This document shows positions 18,237 to 26,026 of a stretch of DNA of 64,000 nt, one piece after another. The DNA lies in contig CAVPGV010000001.1 in the NCBI GenBank assembly GCA_963704075.1, positions 1-64,000 on the forward strand. Reading direction: 5' to 3'. The notes below the pieces were generated by a model. That model was given only the letters and a program-made list of their open reading frames with translations. It was not told where the DNA came from and made no database searches. The stretch's first letter is position 1; each line of letters opens with the position of its first letter. The position numbers were made by a program, and so were the translations under genes. The DNA is from JADKAV01 sp963704075. GTDB taxonomy: Bacteria; Actinomycetota; Actinomycetes; S36-B12; UBA10799.

Positions 18237-18676
18237 CCCTTCCACCCAACCCCTACAACGACCACGCCTGGATCGCCGGGGATCCTCAGATCGGAGAGGG
18301 CACCTGGATCGGCGCCTTCACCGTTCTGGACGGATCCGGGGGCTTGATCATCGGCCGCGGGTGTGACATCAGTAGCGGGGCCCAGATCTACACGCATTCC
18401 TCGGCGCGCAGGTGTGTCTCCGGGCGCGAATACGCCCACGTCGATCGCGCTCCGACCACCATCGGCGACGGGGTGTTCATCGGGGCCAACGCCGTCATCC
18501 AGATGGGCGTCACGATCGGGGACAGCGCTGTGGTGGCCGCAGGGGCGGTCGTCACCGTCGATGTGGCCAGCCGAACCATCGTGGCCGGTGTTCCGGCACG
18601 CGTGGTCGGTAGCGTGGCGGGGGACGGGCCCGAGACGCGTCTGGTGATGGCCCCGTCGCCGGAAGTGCACCCGTGA
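18233..18676 (+). CDS. Hexapeptide-repeat O/N-acetyltransferase (WbbJ/NeuD type)
   Basis: A 147-residue left-handed beta-helix acetyltransferase. Repeats such as IGEGTWIGAF, IGDGVFIGANAVIQMGVTIG and AAGAVVTVDV are followed by AGVPARVVG, the end signature of xenobiotic/maltose-type acetyltransferases. A catalytic histidine is probably in IYTHSSARR. The GTG start overlaps the SDR stop. It is the last gene of the 12.3-18.7 kb unit and may acetylate the second amino sugar or a hydroxyl of the finished repeat. Confidence 0.85.
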   Translation: MTLPPNPYNDHAWIAGDPQIGEGTWIGAFTVLDGSGGLIIGRGCDISSGAQIYTHSSARRCVSGREYAHVDRAPTTIGDGVFIGANAVIQMGVTIGDSAVVAAGAVVTVDVASRTIVAGVPARVVGSVAGDGPETRLVMAPSPEVHP

Positions 18677-18755
18677 GGGCGCCGACCAACCGGGTCAGGG
18701 GTCCACGGCACACAGGTACCATGACCCAAGCCCGTGGCGATGAGATGGGAAACAC

Positions 18756-20690
18756 ATGAGCCGACTGACCGCCCAGCAGATCGTATTCCCGGAGGAAATC
18801 GTTCTGCCTGCGGCTCAAGATGCCCTGCTTCCCCTGTATCTGAACAGTGAACTCACCCGTTCGGTGCACATCGAGGCACGCCGAAGGCTGCGTGTCTTCG
18901 ACGGCGGTGTCGCGTCGTTCGATGCGTACTTCAATCGGCTGCACGCCGGGTACTGGGCGCGCTTCGGGGACCTGAAGACCGTGTTCCTGGAACTGTCGAC
19001 CGAGGGCCGCGGGCATCTGTCCGTGCTGCGGTCCACACCGGAGGGAAAGGTCCTCCATGTCCATAGTCAAGAGCTCGATCCTTCCGGCTCCACCTCGGTG
19101 AGCCTCGACCTGGCGGCCACGTCGGCGGGGGGCACCCTGTGGTTCGAGTTGCGTACCGCCGGGGGTGACCTGGTACTTCGCGAGGCGTCGTGGACCACCG
19201 AGCCGCCCGGTCACCACCGGGATGTGGTGGTGGACGTCGCCATCTGCACCTACGAGCGTCCCGAGGACGTGGTCGGATGCCTGCAGGGCCTGATCGCCTC
19301 GGAGGAACTGCGGCAGTCCATCCACCGGGTACGTGTCATCGACAACGGCTCCAACTCCTTCCTCGATGCGCCAGGGGGCGCGGAGATCGCCGCGCGTCTG
19401 GGGCGACCAGTTGGAGACCGTGTACCAGCAGAACCTCGGGGGATCCGGCGGATTCTCCCGAGGCATGGCCGAAGCCGTCCGAGGTGGCGCGGCGACACAT
19501 GTACTGCTGCTCGACGACGACGTGGTCGTGGAGCCCGAAGGTCTTCGACGCGCTGTCACGTTGGCATCGCTGACGCCCTCCCCGACGCTGGTGGGGTCGC
19601 ACATGCTGGAGCGCCTACGTCCGACCACCCTCTGGACCACCGGCGAGGTACTCGATCCCATCGACTTCTCCATCACCGCGGCGAACGAGACAGACGGCTA
19701 CCGCATCGATCTGGAGGAGGAGCGACAGGAGTCGGTCGTCCCGGCGGCCTTCAACGGCTGGTGGTCCTGTCTGATCCCGCTCGAGGCGATCGACAAGGTC
19801 GGCCTGTCCCTGCCGTTCTTCATCAAGTGGGACGACATCGAGTTCGGCTACCGGACCGGCGAGGCGGGCTACCCGACGATCACCCTGCCCGGCGCTGCCG
19901 TCTGGCACGAGTCCTGGGACACCAAGGACGACGTCGACAACTGGACCCTCTACTTCACCGTCCGCAACCGTCTGATCCATGCGGCGATGGAGTCCTCGAA
20001 ACTACCGATGTCGGTTCGCAAGAAGCGGGCCCGGGCGGTACTGCTGTCCATCTGGCGCAACGACATCGTCGTCTTCTTGAGCCGGCGGATGTTCGCCAAT
20101 GCCGAGGCGGTGGTTCGCGCGGTCAGCGACTTCGCGTCCGGCGTCGACATCCTCGACGAGCCGCTGCCGAACAAGCCCGCCGGGTGCGGGCGGCCCGTAA
20201 GGGCTACCCGGACGTGCCGGTCGCGTTCCCCTCCGACCGCCTGGAGGCGCTGGACAGCGATGACGGCGAGATGCACCTGCTGTCGAATGTGCTGGCACCC
20301 TTGCGGATCGCCCAGGAACTCGTGGCCGGAGAGCCGTCGCGCGAGTGGAAACTGCGCAGGGACCTGCCGACCAGCCTGAACATCGGCGGCGACAGCGAGG
20401 TGGGCCTCGAAGTCCTGCCCAAGACCAATGACCGCTGGTGGAGCATTCTCAAGCGCGACGACGTGTACGTTTCCACGATCGACGGCAAGGCGATGAGCAG
20501 GCGTACGCGCGACTCCGCGGGCAGCCGTTCGATCCTGCGCCGAGCTGCGAAGGCCTGGCGTGTGGCCTATCGCGAGTTCCCGGCGCTGAGCGAGCAGTGG
20601 GGGGCGCGCCGCACCGAACTCGCGTCGCTGGCGCACTGGGAGGTCTTGTTCAAAGAGGCCGAGGTCGACGAGTACTCGGACAACGCCTGA
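18756..20690 (+). CDS. glfT2: GlfT2-like galactofuranosyltransferase; two compensating frameshifts hide the catalytic domain
   Basis: About 644 residues, close to mycobacterial GlfT2 (637), the processive enzyme that builds galactan from UDP-Galf. Residues 1 to about 215 (beta-sandwich plus VAICTYERPED) and the last about 170 are in the frame of the start codon. The catalytic core is one frame off: LLLDDDVVVEPEG (metal triad), FIKWDDIEFGYRTGEAGYP, and AVWHESWDTKDD with the metal histidine. The first shift is at GGGG 19400-19403 (one G too many), the second at GGG 20182-20184 (one too few). Read straight through, the frame stays open but its central 260 residues are nonsense. The glf gene follows directly. 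Confidence 0.88.
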   Translation: MSRLTAQQIVFPEEIVLPAAQDALLPLYLNSELTRSVHIEARRRLRVFDGGVASFDAYFNRLHAGYWARFGDLKTVFLELSTEGRGHLSVLRSTPEGKVLHVHSQELDPSGSTSVSLDLAATSAGGTLWFELRTAGGDLVLREASWTTEPPGHHRDVVVDVAICTYERPEDVVGCLQGLIASEELRQSIHRVRVIDNGSNSFLDAPGGAEIAARLGRPVGDRVPAEPRGIRRILPRHGRSRPRWRGDTCTAARRRRGRGARRSSTRCHVGIADALPDAGGVAHAGAPTSDHPLDHRRGTRSHRLLHHRGERDRRLPHRSGGGATGVGRPGGLQRLVVLSDPARGDRQGRPVPAVLHQVGRHRVRLPDRRGGLPDDHPARRCRLARVLGHQGRRRQLDPLLHRPQPSDPCGDGVLETTDVGSQEAGPGGTAVHLAQRHRRLLEPADVRQCRGGGSRGQRLRVRRRHPRRAAAEQARRVRAARKGYPDVPVAFPSDRLEALDSDDGEMHLLSNVLAPLRIAQELVAGEPSREWKLRRDLPTSLNIGGDSEVGLEVLPKTNDRWWSILKRDDVYVSTIDGKAMSRRTRDSAGSRSILRRAAKAWRVAYREFPALSEQWGARRTELASLAHWEVLFKEAEVDEYSDNA

Positions 20691-20713
20691 TCCGGCGATT
20701 GGAGAACAGTCAC

Positions 20714-21907
20714 ATGACCCTCGAAGCCCTGCGGTCCGCCGACGTCATCGTCGTCGGAACCGGGTTCTACGGACTCACCATCGCCGAACGGGTCGCGACC
20801 CAGACCGGCCGGCGGGTGCACATGCTCGAGCGTCGCAGCCACATCGGCGGCAACGCCTACAGCCACAACGATGCCGACACCGGCATCGAGGTGCACACCT
20901 ACGGCTCGCACTTGTTCCACACCAGCAACCAGCGGGTGGTGGACTACATCAAGGACTTCACGGCGTTCAACGACTATCAGCACCGGGTGTATTCGCGCTA
21001 CAAGGGCAAGATCTATCCGATGCCGATCAACCTCGGCACGATCACCACGTACTTCGAGCAGGCGATGAGCCCGGATCAGGCGCGGGCGCTGGTCGCCGAA
21101 CAAGCCGCCGAACTCGGCACGTCCGAGCCGGCGAACCTCGAGGAGAAGGCGATCAGCCTCATCGGCCGACCGCTGTACGAGGCCTTCATCCGCGGGTACA
21201 CCGCCAAGCAGTGGCAGACGGATCCGCGGGAACTCGACGCGGGCATCATCACGCGCCTTCCCGTGCGGTACACCTTCGACAACCGGTACTTCAACGACAC
21301 CTTCGAAGGCCTGCCGCTCGACGGGTACACGGCCTGGCTTTCCCGGATGGCCGACCATCCGCTGATCACCGTGGCGCTGGACACGGACTTCTTCGACCTG
21401 CGCGACGAGGTCCGCGACGATCAGCTCGTGGTCTACACCGGGCCGTTGGACAGGTACTTCGACTTCTCCGCCGGGGAACTGTCGTGGCGCACGCTGGACT
21501 TCGAGACCCAGGTGGTGCCCACCGGCGACTATCAGGGCACGTCGGTGATGAACTACGCCGACGAGGACGTGCCGTTCACCCGCATCCACGAGTTCCGGCA
21601 CTACCACCCCGAGCGGGACTTCTACCCCACCGACAAGTCGGTCATCATGCGTGAGTACTCGCGCTTCGCCCAGCGTGACGACGAGCCGTACTACCCGATC
21701 AACACCGCCGAGGACCGCAAGCGCCTGCTCGCCTACCGGGACCTCGCAAAGAACCAGGCGAACACGCTGTTCGGCGGCCGGCTCGGATCGTACAAGTACC
21801 TCGACATGCATATGGCGATCGCCAGCGCCCTGACCGCCTTCGAGAACCGCATCCAGCCCTGGCTGCAGGCGCAACAGCCCCTCGGAGTGGTCGATTTGGC
21901 AGACTGA
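20714..21907 (+). CDS. glf: UDP-galactopyranose mutase
   Basis: A 397-residue flavoprotein that interconverts UDP-Galp and UDP-Galf. The FAD motif VVGTGFYGLTIAERVA is at the N-terminus. RRSHIGGNAYSHND, EVHTYGSHLFHTSN, PINLGTI and KQWQTDP match the family, as do YTGPLDRYFD and the C-terminal GRLGSYKYLDMHMAI loop. Length is normal and there is no frameshift. It lies 23 bases after glfT2, so substrate and polymerase are made together. This is strong evidence for galactofuranose in the envelope. Confidence 0.97.
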   Translation: MTLEALRSADVIVVGTGFYGLTIAERVATQTGRRVHMLERRSHIGGNAYSHNDADTGIEVHTYGSHLFHTSNQRVVDYIKDFTAFNDYQHRVYSRYKGKIYPMPINLGTITTYFEQAMSPDQARALVAEQAAELGTSEPANLEEKAISLIGRPLYEAFIRGYTAKQWQTDPRELDAGIITRLPVRYTFDNRYFNDTFEGLPLDGYTAWLSRMADHPLITVALDTDFFDLRDEVRDDQLVVYTGPLDRYFDFSAGELSWRTLDFETQVVPTGDYQGTSVMNYADEDVPFTRIHEFRHYHPERDFYPTDKSVIMREYSRFAQRDDEPYYPINTAEDRKRLLAYRDLAKNQANTLFGGRLGSYKYLDMHMAIASALTAFENRIQPWLQAQQPLGVVDLAD

Positions 21908-21911
21908 TCCG

Positions 21912-22475
21912 GTGGTCATCGAACCCCTGGGAATCTCCGGGGCGTACCGGGTCACCCCGGTCGCCAGGCGCGACGAGCGTGGTGAGTTCTACGAGTGGTA
22001 CCGGCCCGACCTGCTTGCGGAGGCCACCGGTGCCGACTGGTGCGTCCGCCAGGCCAACGTGTCCCAGTCCCGGAAGGGAGCCCTGCGCGGGATCCACTTC
22101 GCCGAGGTGCCTCCGGGACAGGCCAAGTACGTCACGTGTGTACAGGGCCGGGTGGCCGATGTGGTCGTGGACATCAGAGTGGGTTCGCCGACATTCGGTC
22201 GTTGGATCCCGATCGAACTCGACGCCCGCAGCAAGTCCGCGGTGCTCATCAGCGAGGGCCTCGGTCACGGTTTCCAGGCACTGACGCAGGACGCCACGAT
22301 CATGTATCTGCTGTCGCATCGGTACGAACCCTCGGTGGAGCACGGGATCAATCCGCTGTGTCCGACGTTGGCGATCCGGTGGCCGATTCCCGATCCGATC
22401 ATCTCCCAGCGGGACCGCGAGGCGCCAAGTCTGTCGGAGGCCGCGGCGCAGGGGTTGCTGCCGGTGTTCGCGTAG
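21912..22475 (+). CDS. rmlC: dTDP-4-dehydrorhamnose 3,5-epimerase
   Basis: A 187-residue cupin. The start GTG lies 4 bases after the glf stop. RGEFYEWYRPD, the catalytic-histidine region ALRGIHFAE and GLGHGFQAL are all present, with a PISQRD-like tail (IISQRDREAP), as in RmlC. The product feeds RmlD, encoded on the other strand at 23.9-24.8 kb. RmlA and RmlB are not in this window. In mycobacteria the rhamnose links galactan to peptidoglycan, so this fits the glf/glfT2 context. Confidence 0.92.
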   Translation: MVIEPLGISGAYRVTPVARRDERGEFYEWYRPDLLAEATGADWCVRQANVSQSRKGALRGIHFAEVPPGQAKYVTCVQGRVADVVVDIRVGSPTFGRWIPIELDARSKSAVLISEGLGHGFQALTQDATIMYLLSHRYEPSVEHGINPLCPTLAIRWPIPDPIISQRDREAPSLSEAAAQGLLPVFA

Positions 22476-22494
22476 GGCACTTCAGGTCGCCGAC

Positions 22495-22544
22495 TGTTGC
22501 ACGGTTGTCGGTTTCAGGGCTCTCAAACCCGCAACGGTGCAACA
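22495..22544. repeat. Imperfect 20-bp inverted repeat (extragenic palindrome, family 1)
   Basis: Arms 22495-22514 and 22525-22544 pair with three mismatches around a 10-base loop. It lies between the convergent rmlC and dprE1 genes and could fold in both transcripts. There is no T-run, so it is not a standard terminator. A close relative of the same sequence lies at 30982-31031, plus a half-copy at 31051-31063. Confidence 0.8.
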
Positions 22545-22597
22545 CTCGGCGGTTGGGCCGGCAGTTCGGCCGGCGGTTCGGTGGGCTTCCGCTCCGA

Positions 22598-23938
22598 TCA
22601 CATCCCGAGACGCACCGACAGGTCGCTGCGGAACTTCCGTTCTGGGTCCACCCGATCGCGCACGGCCGCGAACTCCCCGGCCCGTGGATACATCGCCCGA
22701 AACGTCTCAGGTGCCATGCGGGAGTCCTTCGACAGGTAGATGCGCCCGCCGGCAGCAGCGACGTCCGCGTCCATCCCGTCCAGCAAGGAGCTGAGTCCCG
22801 GCACGTCGGTGGGTATGTCCAGGGCCAGCGTCCAACCCCGCAGCGCGAAGGTGATGGGACTCGGGCCTTCGGGACCCAGCCGTTTGAGGACTGCCAGGAA
22901 GACCGGGCAGCGAGCGGCTGCGAACTGCTCCAGCATGCTGCGGATGACGTCCTCCTGGCCGTCGGGGACGACGACCTGGTACTGCAGGAATCCCCGCGAA
23001 CCGTAGACATGGTTCCAGTCCGCAACCCCGTCCAAAGGGTGGAAGAACGTTGGGATGCTCTGCAGTTCGTCGCGCCTGCTCTTGGGTGCCTTGCGGAACC
23101 ACGTCTCGTTGAAACCTGCGACCGAGAACCGGTTGAGCGCCATGTTCGGCATCCGCCGTGGCGCGGGCAGCGGCTTGCCCGGCGCGTACGCCAGGGGGTC
23201 GCGCTGCTGTTTGGCAGGCAGGTCGGCCAGCCGGGCGAAATCTCCCACGGTCAGCACACTGCGCCCGAGTCTTCGGCCGGTCGCCAGCGTGTCCACCCAG
23301 GCAACCGAGTACCGGCTGTGAGCGTCGGCGGCGTGCATGGCCGCGAACAGGTCGTCGAGGTCCTCTGCACGCGTGGTGTCGACCCGCAGCCGGGATGTTT
23401 CGATCGGGTGCATCCTGACCCGCGCTGCGGTGATCAGACCGGTCAGTCCCATCCCGCCGGTCGTGGCCCAGAACAGGTCCGGGTCGCTCTGCGGTGAGAC
23501 GCGGACCTGCTCCCCGGACGCCAGGATGAGATCGATCGACTCCGTATGGTCCGACAGGGCCCCGTCGGCATGGTGGTTCTTGCCGTGGATGTCGGAGGCC
23601 AGCGCCCCGGCCATGCTCACATAGCGGGTCCCCGGCGTCACGGGCACGAAGAACCCCGCCGGCACGATGCGCCGCAGGAGATCGTCGAGGGAGACCCCCG
23701 CGGCCACGTCCATCACCGCGCCCGGCGCGCTGCACGCCTGCAACCGCTCGGTGGAGATGACCAGACCCCCTGCGCACTGGGCGGCGTCTCCGTAGGAACG
23801 GCCCAATCCGCGGCCGAGGACGGCGGGGGCCCCGGCCACCAGGTTGGCACACTCGTCGGTGGATTCGGGTCGCACGACATGGGCCCGCGACCTGGTCGAA
23901 CGCCCCCAGCCGCTCAGCAGCTCAGCAGTTCCGGCCAT
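22598..23938 (-). CDS. dprE1: Decaprenylphosphoryl-beta-D-ribose 2'-oxidase
   Basis: A 446-residue FAD enzyme that oxidises decaprenyl-phospho-ribose on the way to decaprenyl-phospho-arabinose. The FAD loop GRGLGRSYGDAAQ is at 42-54, the covalent-type DIHGKNHH at 116-123, and active-site lysine YLSKDSR at about 404, all as in mycobacterial DprE1 (461 residues). The cysteine that benzothiazinones attack (Cys387 in M. tuberculosis) aligns with Ala372 in GWTLALDIP. The partner reductase DprE2 is not adjacent. ATG 23938 is the best start; an upstream in-frame start would overlap rmlD. Confidence 0.93.
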   Translation of the reverse strand: MAGTAELLSGWGRSTRSRAHVVRPESTDECANLVAGAPAVLGRGLGRSYGDAAQCAGGLVISTERLQACSAPGAVMDVAAGVSLDDLLRRIVPAGFFVPVTPGTRYVSMAGALASDIHGKNHHADGALSDHTESIDLILASGEQVRVSPQSDPDLFWATTGGMGLTGLITAARVRMHPIETSRLRVDTTRAEDLDDLFAAMHAADAHSRYSVAWVDTLATGRRLGRSVLTVGDFARLADLPAKQQRDPLAYAPGKPLPAPRRMPNMALNRFSVAGFNETWFRKAPKSRRDELQSIPTFFHPLDGVADWNHVYGSRGFLQYQVVVPDGQEDVIRSMLEQFAAARCPVFLAVLKRLGPEGPSPITFALRGWTLALDIPTDVPGLSSLLDGMDADVAAAGGRIYLSKDSRMAPETFRAMYPRAGEFAAVRDRVDPERKFRSDLSVRLGM

Positions 23939-23948
23939 GCCGACAAGC

Positions 23949-24842
23949 CTATGCACCGGCATCTGCGAACTCATCGCCGAAGTCACGACGGGCACTGGCC
24001 AGCGCTGAGCGCCAATCCCGCAGCGGTGGGAGACCGGTCGCGCGCCACGCCTCATGGCTCAACACGCTGAACGCCGGTCGCGGCGCCGGGCGTTCCAGTT
24101 CACCGGAGTAGATCGGCTGGAGAGCATTGTCGTAGCCCCATAGGCGCAGAATCTCCGAAGCGAAGTCGAACCACGTGGCCTGTCCGCTGTTCGTCGCGTG
24201 GAATACCCCCGGTTGGGTGTTCCGGTCGATCATGTCGATGAGGCGTCCGGCGACGTCCCGGGCGAACGTCGGCTGCCCGAACTGGTCGTCAACGATCCGT
24301 AGGGTTCCCCCGGCCGCTGCCAGGCGCAGGACCGTGGCCACGAAATTCCTCCTGCGGGGTGCATACAGCCAGGCTGTGCGCACGATCGTCGCCGTGGCGT
24401 CCACTGCCAGCGTTGCCTCCTCGCCCGCAGCCTTGCTACGACCGTAGACGCCGAGCCCGGACACGGGGGCGGTCTCGGCGTAGGGGGACGTCGCGGTGCC
24501 GTCGAAGACGTAGTCCGTGCTGATGTGGATCAGGCGGGCACCCGTTGCCGATGCCGCGCGGGCGAGGGCCTCGGGCACTGCGACGTTGACATCCCAGCAC
24601 GCCTGTTGCTGGGTCTGTGCGGCGTCCACGTCGGTGAAGGCTGCACAGTTGATGATGACCTCGGGACGTTGAGAGCACACGAGATCGCGCACCGCCGCGG
24701 TGTCGGTGAGGTCCATCGTGTCTCGGTCCACGCCAACGACATCCCATTTCAGCGGCGCCATGTCGATCAGACAGGAGCCCAGCTGCCCGCGACTACCGGT
24801 GACGAGAACCCGCGGCGGGCGCTCTGACGGCTGGGGGCGCAT
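23949..24842 (-). CDS. rmlD: dTDP-4-dehydrorhamnose reductase
   Basis: A 297-residue SDR. VTGSRGQLGSCL is the cofactor motif, NCAAFTDVDAAQ and ISTDYVFDG are RmlD hallmarks, and VYGRSKAAGE gives the YxxxK site. DDQFGQPT near residue 190 is also diagnostic. It lies 10 bases upstream of dprE1, so the two are co-transcribed. It completes dTDP-L-rhamnose synthesis with RmlC. Confidence 0.94.
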   Translation of the reverse strand: MRPQPSERPPRVLVTGSRGQLGSCLIDMAPLKWDVVGVDRDTMDLTDTAAVRDLVCSQRPEVIINCAAFTDVDAAQTQQQACWDVNVAVPEALARAASATGARLIHISTDYVFDGTATSPYAETAPVSGLGVYGRSKAAGEEATLAVDATATIVRTAWLYAPRRRNFVATVLRLAAAGGTLRIVDDQFGQPTFARDVAGRLIDMIDRNTQPGVFHATNSGQATWFDFASEILRLWGYDNALQPIYSGELERPAPRPAFSVLSHEAWRATGLPPLRDWRSALASARRDFGDEFADAGA

Positions 24843-24957
24843 GACGCCAATCTAGGGCGCCGGGGTCCACCGACCGGCAGGCGGCTCTGCGGCGCCTGAT
24901 ACATCCTCATGGGAAGGGGGCATTCGCCGGAGACCGGAGGCAGCCCGCTCCGGCGCC

Positions 24958-24970
24958 TACACTGGGTCGG
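24958..24970 (+). promoter_or_regulatory. TACACT -10 box 7 bases before a GTG start (leaderless promoter)
   Basis: TACACT at 24958-24963 sits 7 bases from the GTG of the GT2 gene. With normal -10 spacing transcription would begin at or next to the GTG, giving a leaderless mRNA; no ribosome site is present. No clear -35 box is seen. Confidence 0.5.
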
Positions 24971-25666
24971 GTGCGGACCTTGGTTGCCATCCCCGCCTTC
25001 AACGAGGCGCGGACCGTGGCGGACGTCGTGCGCGAGGTGCGCGAGTACCGCCCCGACGACACCATTCTCGTGATCGACGACGGGTCTCAGGATGCGACTG
25101 CGCACGAAGCCGCCAGCCAGGACGCACGGGTGGTGCACCTCCCCTTCAATGTCGGGGTGGGCGCTGCGATGCGAACCGCTTTCCTGTACGCCCAGCGCAA
25201 GGATTTCGATGTCGTGGTGCAGGTGGATGCCGACGGCCAGCACGACCCCTCGGGGATCAAGGCGCTGTTGGAGGGGCTGCGGTCCGCGTCAGTGGTTGTG
25301 GGCGCCCGCGGTGACAGCCTGCCCGCCCGAGGGCCCCGCCGTTGGGCGATGCTCATGCTGGCACGCGCGTTGAGCCGCATCGTCGGTCAGCCGCTCACCG
25401 ATGTGACCTCCGGTTTCCGCGCGGCGGATCGACAGGCCATCGCCCTCTACGCGCGCGACTATCCCACGGAGTACCTCGGCGACACCGTCGAGTCACTGGT
25501 CATGGCTTCCAGGGCGGGTCTGCGGGTGGCTGAGGTCGACGTCGAGATGCGGCCACGGCAAGGCGGTAGAGCCAGCCAGGGACCGTTCATGTCCGCTGCC
25601 TATCTGGCGCGTGCCGCCCTGGCCCTGGTGGTTGCGCTCTCTCGAAGCCCGCGGGTCGGTCGATGA
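24971..25666 (+). CDS. GT2 polyprenyl-phosphate glycosyltransferase (DPM1-like)
   Basis: A 231-residue GT-A enzyme without membrane helices except a hydrophobic C-terminus. VAIPAFNEA, VIDDGSQDAT, FNVGVGAAMRTAF and the metal motif QVDADGQHDP are those of dolichol/polyprenyl-phosphate sugar synthases. It overlaps the DUF2304 gene by 4 bases; this pair (GT2 plus small DUF2304 membrane protein) is common in actinobacterial and firmicute glycan loci. It probably charges polyprenyl phosphate with a sugar for extracytoplasmic transferases. Confidence 0.88.
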   Translation: MRTLVAIPAFNEARTVADVVREVREYRPDDTILVIDDGSQDATAHEAASQDARVVHLPFNVGVGAAMRTAFLYAQRKDFDVVVQVDADGQHDPSGIKALLEGLRSASVVVGARGDSLPARGPRRWAMLMLARALSRIVGQPLTDVTSGFRAADRQAIALYARDYPTEYLGDTVESLVMASRAGLRVAEVDVEMRPRQGGRASQGPFMSAAYLARAALALVVALSRSPRVGR

Positions 25667-26025
25667 ACAGGGCCTACATCGTGGGGGTGGTTGCGGCGCT
25701 GCTGACCTCGACGTTCATCGTGGTCCTTCTGCGGCGAGGGTACCTGCGTGAGAAGTTCGCGGCTTTCTGGCTCCTGGTGGCCTCGGCCCTGCTGGTCCTG
25801 TCCCTCTTCCCCGGGATTCTGCGGTGGGCAGCGGACGTGGCCGGCGTGGAGGTTCCCGCGAATCTGCTGTTCCTGCTCGCTGCGGTGCTCCTGCTGCTGG
25901 TGGGGGTCCAACTCAGCTACGAAGTGGGACGGTTGGACCTGCGCTCACAGCGACTGGCTGAGGAGGTCGCGCTTCTACGCGCTGAGGTGGACGAGATCCA
26001 GGGAAGGACGGACGGCGACCGCTAG
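25663..26025 (+). CDS. DUF2304 small membrane protein
   Basis: A 120-residue protein with three transmembrane helices (about residues 3-22, 32-50 and 65-85) and a charged coiled-coil tail (RSQRLAEEVALLRAEVDEIQ). RRGYLREKFAAFWLL matches the DUF2304 signature. Such proteins accompany GT2 polyprenyl glycosyltransferases and may anchor them. ATG start inside the GT2 stop. It ends one base before the convergent sugar-phosphate transferase gene. Confidence 0.82.
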   Translation: MNRAYIVGVVAALLTSTFIVVLLRRGYLREKFAAFWLLVASALLVLSLFPGILRWAADVAGVEVPANLLFLLAAVLLLLVGVQLSYEVGRLDLRSQRLAEEVALLRAEVDEIQGRTDGDR

Positions 26026-26026
26026 G

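Noticed and set aside
18756..20690. Reading the 644-codon glfT2 frame as the real protein
   Set aside because: Its middle lacks any glycosyltransferase motif while the neighbouring frame has all of them between two homopolymer runs.
20567..21955. A 462-codon minus-strand frame opposite glf
   Set aside because: Antisense shadow of glf, which has every family motif.
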